Under the pieces are notes generated by a model. That model worked only from the letters and a program-made list of their open reading frames with translations, did no database searches and was not told the DNA's origin. The translations under genes and the position numbers were made by a program. Shown piece after piece: positions 56,618-64,000 of a DNA stretch of 64,000 nt. Source of the DNA: an uncultured Algibacter sp. (lineage in GTDB: Bacteria; Bacteroidota; Bacteroidia; Flavobacteriales; Flavobacteriaceae); NCBI RefSeq assembly GCF_947487575.1, contig NZ_CANKXG010000010.1, forward strand, positions 62,001-126,000. Reading direction: 5' to 3'. Every line of letters begins with the position of its first letter. Position 1 is the first letter of the stretch.

Positions 56618-59443
56618 TTATAGGTTGTTAATTGTTAAAGATAAATAGTACTGCGATCCGATAAAGCCGGTTCCAAAAGCAGTGAAATACTCATCGCCTA
56701 AAAGATTTGTAGCTCCGGCTTTAAATGTTGTTTTAAGACTTGGAATTCTGAAATTGACCTGTGCGTCCAATACATGAAATGCAGGGACTTCACCATCACC
56801 AAAAGAAGCCTCCCAGAAATAGTTGTCACTCCAACGCCATGCCAGATTAAAACCGAAGTTTTTAAATAATTCAGTTTTACCAAAGGATGTTTTAAATTTA
56901 TGTTCTGGTGTATTAAAATTAGTTCTAAAATCAGGATTTCCAGCTACGTCAAAATCTAATCTAGCCCAAGTATAATTAGCGCTTAAATCAAAACCGTTAA
57001 ATACTTTGGTTGATACTTCAATGGCTGCGCCATACGACTTAACAGTTTCCTCAGTATTTGTATATGTTTGGTAAACGACAATGTCACGATTGTTCAAAGC
57101 TGCTAAAATTTGTTGTGTATCTCCATTTAGTCCTGCAACAGATGCTGGATTATTTGGGTCGTAACCAGTTAAATTAAAGTTAGAAACATCTCCATAAAGC
57201 GGTGCAACTACTGATTCATTAGCAAGGAAATCATTGTAAATACTATAGTAAGCAGATGCGTCAATGATAAAATCACTTACTTTTCCTCTATACCCAAATT
57301 CAAAAGAACTCACTTGTTCTGGATTTGCATAGCTTGAGTTAGCAATAAAATTACTACCATCAGATGCAGAATCATGTGTACCCAATCCATTAGCTATTGA
57401 AGCAAATAAAGAATTTGTATAAGCCGCAGCTCCTGTTTGAGATTTGCTTGATGGTTGACCAAGGTTGTTTTGTGCAAACTGGCTAATGTTATAGTCTCTA
57501 GAATAGCGATCTCCAATATCTGTTGCGCCGCCAATTAAAGTCCCTAAGGCAGTTTGCAAGCCTATATATAGCGACTGTGTGTCAGGATTTCTAAAACCAG
57601 TTTGGAACGATGCTCTAAAGTTATGATTTTCGTTAACTGTTAAGCCAGCTGAAATTCTTGGAGAAAAGAACCCATCAAACAATTCAGATTTGTCATATCT
57701 AAGCGATCCTGTTAATTTAAGTTTTAAATTTTCATTTAATTCTATTGAGCGTTGTAGTTGAGTATAAATACCTAATTCAGAATAGGTTATTGGTCCGTTA
57801 GCATCGGCATAAATAGTTCCGAAAGAGTTCAATCTATAAGTACGAAATGATCCTCCTACTTGAATTTCTGCAAAATCAAAAGTGTCACCAAAATTATAAT
57901 TGGCATCTGCATGATAAATTTTAGAATTGTCTTTAAATGCTGATCCAGTTAAGAAATCAGTATCTGATGTAACTTGGTCAAAAAGTTGTTGAAATCGATC
58001 TGATCCTAACTCAGGCCTTCCATCTTCAGCAGCAATTCTAGCTGCTACATGCGCTTGGTCATCTGTTGAGCCATCTAATACTTCACCAGCGTACGTTTCG
58101 ATATAATCACCAAACCAATCAGGATGAGATTTCCATGCTTGTAATAAGTTTGGGCCCGCAACATCCATTACATAAGTGTCTCCTGCTTTATCTGAAGTGA
58201 TATAACCTCTAACGAAAAAATTATTATTTTTAACTTCTATTTTATGTTGCTGTAATGAAAATCCATCTATTCTATAACGTTGTGCACCTTGATAGATGGT
58301 AGAACCTGTACCTACTTTACCAATATATTGAATTTCGAAGTCATTTTCCCAAGGGCGGAAATATAAACCCAAGTCTGCTTTAATGTTTTCAGCACTGTAA
58401 TCGGTTAAATCTTCTTCTCTATAGCCAGTTCTACTTACATTTACATCTGGAATTATGCCTTTAATTCTATCAGGTGCTGCATCTCTAATATTGGTAGTTA
58501 CATTATCTCCATAAACATTAACTCCATCATAATTTATGTTAGATCCACGAGTGCCACCAGGTGTATCTTTATCATCATAGTTTGTCGCATACCAATCAGT
58601 TCCTCTTAAATATCCAAAATTGACTTTAGCCGCAAACTTATCAGAAAACTTGTATGAAGCACTTATACCCATATCTGTATAAGTGTTATTTCCAGCAGCC
58701 TCTTGAGATGTTATGCCTTGCTTTATATATGTTCTAATGCCTTGATGGTTAAATGGATTTTTACTTGTCATAAACAATATGCCATTAAATGCATTAGCTC
58801 CATAAAGTGCAGAAGATGCACCTGGTAAAAGTTCTACGCTTTGTACATCAGTTTCTACCATGCCGAGTAAGTTTCCTAGCGGAAAGTTAAGAGCTGGTGC
58901 AGAGTTATCCATACCATCGACTAACTGCATGAAACGGGTATTTGCAAATGTGGCAAAACCTCTGGTATTAATAGATTTAAAAGTTAAGCTATTAGTGTTT
59001 ATATCAACACCTTTTAGATTCTCTAAACCACCATAAAAATCTGCTGAAGCTGTGTTTTTTATTTCTTTAAGGCCAAAGCGCTCGACAGTAACTGGCGATT
59101 CAAAAATACGTTCTGGTGTTCTTGATGCCGAAATAACAACTTCGTCAAGTGAGGTGCCTTCGATAAGAATAAAATCAATTTTTTGATTGTTAGTTGTAAT
59201 AGTTTCAGAAATAGTTTCAAACCCAACACTACTTGCTTGAAGTGAAAAAGGAGGGTTTAAATTTGTTGTCAATGAAAAATTACCGTCAAAATCTGTTACA
59301 GTTCCTGTTGATGTACCAACAATAATAATATTAGCACCAGGAATAGGTTGACTATTATCATCGACGACTGAACCAGTAATTGTTGTTTGTGAAAAAGATA
59401 ACCCACAAAACAAGAGCATTAAAAAGGGGAGAATTGTCTTCAT
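56618..59443 (-). CDS. TonB-dependent receptor with carboxypeptidase-regulatory-like domain
   Basis: ITGSVVDDNSQPIPGANIIIVGTSTGTVTDFDGNFSL; plug QLVDGMDNSAPALNFPLGNLLGMVETDVQSVELLPGASSALYGANAFNGILFM. Confidence 0.92.
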   Translation of the reverse strand: MKTILPFLMLLFCGLSFSQTTITGSVVDDNSQPIPGANIIIVGTSTGTVTDFDGNFSLTTNLNPPFSLQASSVGFETISETITTNNQKIDFILIEGTSLDEVVISASRTPERIFESPVTVERFGLKEIKNTASADFYGGLENLKGVDINTNSLTFKSINTRGFATFANTRFMQLVDGMDNSAPALNFPLGNLLGMVETDVQSVELLPGASSALYGANAFNGILFMTSKNPFNHQGIRTYIKQGITSQEAAGNNTYTDMGISASYKFSDKFAAKVNFGYLRGTDWYATNYDDKDTPGGTRGSNINYDGVNVYGDNVTTNIRDAAPDRIKGIIPDVNVSRTGYREEDLTDYSAENIKADLGLYFRPWENDFEIQYIGKVGTGSTIYQGAQRYRIDGFSLQQHKIEVKNNNFFVRGYITSDKAGDTYVMDVAGPNLLQAWKSHPDWFGDYIETYAGEVLDGSTDDQAHVAARIAAEDGRPELGSDRFQQLFDQVTSDTDFLTGSAFKDNSKIYHADANYNFGDTFDFAEIQVGGSFRTYRLNSFGTIYADANGPITYSELGIYTQLQRSIELNENLKLKLTGSLRYDKSELFDGFFSPRISAGLTVNENHNFRASFQTGFRNPDTQSLYIGLQTALGTLIGGATDIGDRYSRDYNISQFAQNNLGQPSSKSQTGAAAYTNSLFASIANGLGTHDSASDGSNFIANSSYANPEQVSSFEFGYRGKVSDFIIDASAYYSIYNDFLANESVVAPLYGDVSNFNLTGYDPNNPASVAGLNGDTQQILAALNNRDIVVYQTYTNTEETVKSYGAAIEVSTKVFNGFDLSANYTWARLDFDVAGNPDFRTNFNTPEHKFKTSFGKTELFKNFGFNLAWRWSDNYFWEASFGDGEVPAFHVLDAQVNFRIPSLKTTFKAGATNLLGDEYFTAFGTGFIGSQYYLSLTINNL

Positions 59444-59600
59444 TTAGTATAATTAGTTTAAGTTTAATAACAAGATAGTATAAAAATATAATACCATCCT
59501 AGTGGACTAAAATAAAAAAAATTATGCACGCATAATATATTTTAACAAAAAATATCGTGTTTTATTGATAATTAATCAAAATATAAGGGTTAAAAATAAG

Positions 59601-59635
59601 AATAGCCATGTTTAATATTAAACATGGCTATTTTA
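59601..59635. terminator. Terminator-like palindrome
   Basis: aatagccatgtttaatattaaacatggctatttt. Confidence 0.8.
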
Positions 59636-59659
59636 AATTGAAGTTGTGAAATTATTTTT

Positions 59660-61513
59660 TTACTCTACAGTAACAGATTTTGCTAAATTTCTTGGTTGAT
59701 CCACATTTTTATCTAGCATTACCGCTATATGATAAGATAATAGTTGTAATGGAATTGTTGTAAGTAGTGGCGAAAGCGATTCTAAAGTCTCAGGTACTTC
59801 AATAACGTGGTCGGCTAATTCTTTTACTTGAACATCACCTTCAGTTACAATACCAATTATTTTACCTTTTCTAGATTTAATTTCTTGAATGTTACTCACT
59901 ACTTTTTCATAGTGACCTTTTTTAGTTGCAATCACAACTATAGGCATATTTTCATCAATTAATGCTATTGGGCCATGTTTCATTTCTGCAGCTGGATACC
60001 CTTCAGCATGTATGTATGAAATTTCTTTTAATTTTAGTGCGCCTTCAAGAGCTACTGGAAAATTGAATCCTCGCCCTAAGTATAAAAAGTTATTTGCGTT
60101 TTTGTAAACATCAGAAATAGTCTGAATATTTGCATCAGACTCTAATGCTTTTTCTACCTTTTTCGGAATCATTTCTAATTCTAATAAATGCTGACGGAAA
60201 TCTGAACTACTAATAGTTCCTTTTGCTCTTGCTAATCTCAAAGCCATAAGAGTCAAAACTGTAATTTGCGTTGTAAAAGCTTTTGTAGAAGCAACTCCAA
60301 TTTCTGGACCTGCATGTGTATAAGCTCCTGCATCAGATTCTCTAGCAATAGATGAACCTACTACATTACAAACTCCAAATACAAAGGCTCCTTTTGATTT
60401 TGCTAATTTAATAGCGGCCAAAGTATCGGCTGTTTCTCCAGATTGAGAAATAGCAATGAGTACATCATTTTCTGTTATAACTGGGTTACGGTATCTAAAT
60501 TCTGAAGCATACTCAACTTCAACGGGTATTCTTGCTAAATCTTCGAAAATATATTCTGCTACTAATCCTGCATGCCATGATGTACCGCAAGCCACTATAA
60601 TAATACGATTAGCATTAAGAAATTTTTTCATGTTATCTTCAACACCAGCCATTTTTATAATAGCTTCATTTCTCAATAATCTACCTCTATATGTATCTGT
60701 TATGGCTTTAGGTTGCTCATGAATTTCTTTAAGCATGAAATGATCATAACCTCCTTTTTCAATTTGTTCCAAATTTAATTGAAGTTCTTGAACGTAAGTG
60801 TCTACTAAAGAATCATCTTTTATTTTTCTAACCTTTATGCCTTTATGAAATCTAATAACAGCCATCTCTTCATCTTCTAGATATACAGCATTTTTTGTGT
60901 ATTCTAGAAAAGGAGAAGCATCACTAGCAATAAAAAATTCATCTTCATTTTCGCCAATACCAATTGCTAAAGGACTTCCTAAACGTGCTACAACAATTTC
61001 TTCAGGTTTATTTTTATCAAAAACAGCAATGGCATAGGCTCCTATAACTTGATTAAGAGCAATTTGAACTGCTTTACCAAGTTTTACTTTCTCTTGTTTC
61101 TTAACGTCTTCAATTAAATTGATTAAAACTTCAGTATCAGTATCTGATTTAAAAGTATAACCTCTTGAAATAAGTTCTTGTTTTAGAGAATCGTAGTTTT
61201 CTATAATGCCATTATGGATAATTACTAATTCACCAGAGTTTGAAAGGTGAGGATGCGAGTTTATATCGTTAGGAACCCCATGAGTCGCCCAACGTGTATG
61301 ACCAATACCAACATTTCCGTTTTTAGAAATTTCTTTATTAGAACGGTCTTCTAAATCAGCAACTTTTCCTTTGGTTTTAGAAACTTTTAGGTCGGTGCCA
61401 TCAAATAGGGCAATTCCTGCACTATCATAACCTCTATACTCTAGCCGTTTAAGGCCTTCAATAACAATTGGGTAAGCTTCTCTGTGTCCAATATATCCAA
61501 CAATTCCGCACAT
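59660..61513 (-). CDS. glmS: Glutamine-fructose-6-phosphate aminotransferase (isomerizing)
   Basis: MCGIVGYIGHREAYPIVIEGLKRLEYRGYDSAGIAL; SIS domains; C-terminal DQPRNLAKSVTVE. Confidence 0.97.
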   Translation of the reverse strand: MCGIVGYIGHREAYPIVIEGLKRLEYRGYDSAGIALFDGTDLKVSKTKGKVADLEDRSNKEISKNGNVGIGHTRWATHGVPNDINSHPHLSNSGELVIIHNGIIENYDSLKQELISRGYTFKSDTDTEVLINLIEDVKKQEKVKLGKAVQIALNQVIGAYAIAVFDKNKPEEIVVARLGSPLAIGIGENEDEFFIASDASPFLEYTKNAVYLEDEEMAVIRFHKGIKVRKIKDDSLVDTYVQELQLNLEQIEKGGYDHFMLKEIHEQPKAITDTYRGRLLRNEAIIKMAGVEDNMKKFLNANRIIIVACGTSWHAGLVAEYIFEDLARIPVEVEYASEFRYRNPVITENDVLIAISQSGETADTLAAIKLAKSKGAFVFGVCNVVGSSIARESDAGAYTHAGPEIGVASTKAFTTQITVLTLMALRLARAKGTISSSDFRQHLLELEMIPKKVEKALESDANIQTISDVYKNANNFLYLGRGFNFPVALEGALKLKEISYIHAEGYPAAEMKHGPIALIDENMPIVVIATKKGHYEKVVSNIQEIKSRKGKIIGIVTEGDVQVKELADHVIEVPETLESLSPLLTTIPLQLLSYHIAVMLDKNVDQPRNLAKSVTVE

Positions 61514-61646
61514 AATTTTTAAATTTGATTTTGGGGTTATTTTTATTTAGGGCAAATATGAAAAATAAATAGTAATGACAGATAATTACTATACGAACTA
61601 TTATATTTTCACGATTAAATTCACTTTGCTAAGTATGATAACCTAA

Positions 61647-63398
61647 TTATTCCTCTTTAGTTTCAGTTTCGGTATAGAATATTTTTAATGTTAACCTTTT
61701 ATTTTCACCATTAACATCAAGGGCGTCAATAGCCTCATTACTTCCATAAAGAATAGTGCCTCTTGGAGATATTACAGATGCAGATGGAACAGCAGTTACA
61801 TCATCATTACTATTTAAAATACCAGAATTATTTATATAATTAACATTATTAGATAATACTAGGCCAATTTTATAGTTGGTAGAATCATTTTGAATAATAT
61901 TATTTAAGTGTTCTGTAATCCTAATTTTGTATTTAGCTTCTGTTGGAGATATACTATCTCTTTGTTCTAAACTAAAAATTTTAGAAAAAATGGGGTCATT
62001 GTTTTCAGTACCGTCAAATTGATAATCAATAGTTGGTAAGTTGTTTTTTATATCATAGGCATAAATACGATCGTATTTATGATATGCATCACCGTTCTTC
62101 TCATCAACAGTATTTATAACCTTAGATTCATCTTCATAAATAGTTAAATGGGCTTCATTAATAAGCCTTTTTAAAACATAATTTCCTTCATCATCATAAA
62201 TAAAGTTTCCTTCTTTATTGGTTTTTCTATACGTTTTTTTGAAATAATCAACGGCCGAAATTTCTGAAATGTTACCAGCATTATCTGTATATTCTACTAA
62301 TCCATTAAACAAATCTACCACAGCCATAGAACCAGATAGACCCTTAAGATAAAGTGTTTCATCCCCATTATCTTTATCCCCATCTGCTAACGGCGCACTA
62401 AATTCATTTTTAAAGGTATTAAGCTTGTTTCCAGTAAAATCCATAACATATTTTTCAGATTCTTCTCCATTTTTATAGTAAATAGTAATATTAGCTTCTG
62501 ATGATTCAAGATTTATTAAAAACATATTACCACCATTTTCAATGGCTTCGGCTTTAAAATATAAGCCTCTAAAATAGGCTCTAAAGTCATTTACACTACT
62601 TAATTCTGGTTCACCTCCTTTTTCTATAATGGTTTGTTGCCAAAACCTTATTTTATCCTCATCTTCAGTAATTTCACTATCAAATTTAATTCTTAAGGCT
62701 GGAGCAGCGTATGTTACTATAGTATCAGTTCCACTTATTTCTAATAATTTTTTAAATACAGTTCTTGGTTTAAAGTCACTATTTTCATAAATCATTTCTC
62801 CTAAATGATTATCAAAGTCTATTTCTTCCGAACCGTTTAATGCATAATTGTGAGAGGGGTTGTCAAGACCCTCAGATTTAGAGTAATAATTTTGAGTACT
62901 TCTTCCTTCAAAATCTTTTAAAAAATAATTGTTTTTATAAATTGTTAGCTTAAAGGGTGTGCCTATATCACCGTAGACTGAATCTAAGTTGTATTTTGAT
63001 GCATTTGGATCCAAGTCGTCAGGGCCAGTTACTGTACTAAAATAAGGGATATTAATAACTACAGAATCAATAACTGGATCAACACCAAAATTTGGATTTA
63101 AAGAGGATGAGTTTGGTGTTATTTGTGTAACTATACTCGCAGTACTTTTTCCGAATTCTAAATCGTTAAAAACACCTAAAAGATTAGAAGCTAAATTATT
63201 AACTTGTACTGCACTTAACTTTTTATTATATGCCGAAATGGGCAAGGTGTCTATACCAGTCGAAAAATGAGCGTTTTCTTCACCTAAAACATCACTTTCT
63301 ATAACACTAAAATCTTTATCACAAGCAATAAAGGATGATAAAAATAGGGTAATAATTATAGGGAATTTAAGGGCTTTAAATTTGTTTTTCATATACAA
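61647..63398 (-). CDS. DUF4270-domain lipoprotein
   Basis: Lipobox SSFIACDKDF; ESDVLGEENAHFSTGIDTLPISAYNKKLSAVQVNNLASNLLGVFNDLEFGKSTASIVTQI; next to glycogen synthase. Confidence 0.82.
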   Translation of the reverse strand: MYMKNKFKALKFPIIITLFLSSFIACDKDFSVIESDVLGEENAHFSTGIDTLPISAYNKKLSAVQVNNLASNLLGVFNDLEFGKSTASIVTQITPNSSSLNPNFGVDPVIDSVVINIPYFSTVTGPDDLDPNASKYNLDSVYGDIGTPFKLTIYKNNYFLKDFEGRSTQNYYSKSEGLDNPSHNYALNGSEEIDFDNHLGEMIYENSDFKPRTVFKKLLEISGTDTIVTYAAPALRIKFDSEITEDEDKIRFWQQTIIEKGGEPELSSVNDFRAYFRGLYFKAEAIENGGNMFLINLESSEANITIYYKNGEESEKYVMDFTGNKLNTFKNEFSAPLADGDKDNGDETLYLKGLSGSMAVVDLFNGLVEYTDNAGNISEISAVDYFKKTYRKTNKEGNFIYDDEGNYVLKRLINEAHLTIYEDESKVINTVDEKNGDAYHKYDRIYAYDIKNNLPTIDYQFDGTENNDPIFSKIFSLEQRDSISPTEAKYKIRITEHLNNIIQNDSTNYKIGLVLSNNVNYINNSGILNSNDDVTAVPSASVISPRGTILYGSNEAIDALDVNGENKRLTLKIFYTETETKEE

Positions 63399-63417
63399 TT
63401 TAATGAATTACATGGGT

Positions 63418-64000
63418 TTAACTTAAAACAGTTTCGTTGAAAAATGTTGTGTAAGCTTCACCGAATTCATCTTTACTTTTGTGTTCTAAAATAGGTTTAT
63501 CAGCAGCTTTTAAATATGAATCTAATTCTTCTGGAATGTTTTCAGATCCTACAATTAAAGCGTCAGAATAATCAATGGCAACTTTCATTAAATTATTATA
63601 AGTTGGCTCATCCAAAGTTTTAATAGCATCATCTTCAATATTATCAAACTTAATTTTGTTAACCATGTCTTTATTTAACGTTCCATCAAAACTTTGATTG
63701 TATATAGAGGTTACTATTTTGCTCTCGTTAAATAAAGGCTCGTCTTTATAATATTCTTTTAGATAGAGAGGTAGCAATGATGCTAACCATCCATGAACAT
63801 GAATAATATCTGGAGCCCAGTTTAATTTTTTCACAGTTTCAATAACACCCTTTGCAAAGAAAATAGCGCGTTCATCATTATCAGAAAACAACTTACCGTC
63901 TTCATCTGTTAATGTTGCTTTTCTTTTAAAGTATTCGTCATTGTCGATAAAATAAACTTGAATACGCTCTTTTGGTATGGATGCTACTTTAATAATAAGC
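63418..64000 (-). CDS. Glycogen/starch synthase (partial; 5' end beyond window)
   Basis: Frame stays open to 64000 (...IIKVASIPKERIQVYFIDNDEYFKRKATLTDEDGKLFSDNDERAIFFAKGVIETVKKLNWAPDIIHVHGWLASLLPLYLKEYY). Confidence 0.85.
   Translation of the reverse strand, partial: LIIKVASIPKERIQVYFIDNDEYFKRKATLTDEDGKLFSDNDERAIFFAKGVIETVKKLNWAPDIIHVHGWLASLLPLYLKEYYKDEPLFNESKIVTSIYNQSFDGTLNKDMVNKIKFDNIEDDAIKTLDEPTYNNLMKVAIDYSDALIVGSENIPEELDSYLKAADKPILEHKSKDEFGEAYTTFFNETVLS

Overview
This is a 64-kb chromosomal segment from an AT-rich Bacteroidota genome, very probably Flavobacteriaceae. The evidence is TonB receptors, a T9SS sorting domain, a PorZ-like protein, DUF4270, a split atpDC pair, and TAnnTTTG-type -7 boxes. 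Most of it is ordinary housekeeping content: mfd, tex, gdhA, recO, recX, glmS, atpDC, rseP, ferritin, a biotin operon and tRNA-Asn. The accessory-like parts are: (i) a metal-homeostasis block with a DtxR/MntR-like regulator, a TonB receptor, an ABC metal transporter carrying an embedded isochorismatase-family hydrolase, feoAB and a FeoB-associated Cys-rich peptide; (ii) a umuC/umuD pair in inverted order; (iii) a DUF2975-DUF2975-XRE cassette. I found no CRISPR array, prophage, transposase or rRNA. The most unusual signal is non-coding. Several dispersed palindromic repeat families are present, one with conserved ends around a self-complementary core whose sequence differs between copies. Two short repeat fragments appear to lie in frame inside mfd and bioF. 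I also found small genes missing from the ORF track and a metal-permease gene whose conserved N-terminus has no ATG/GTG/TTG start. I did not find a convincing new multi-gene system. All product names come from reading the translations; no database search was run.
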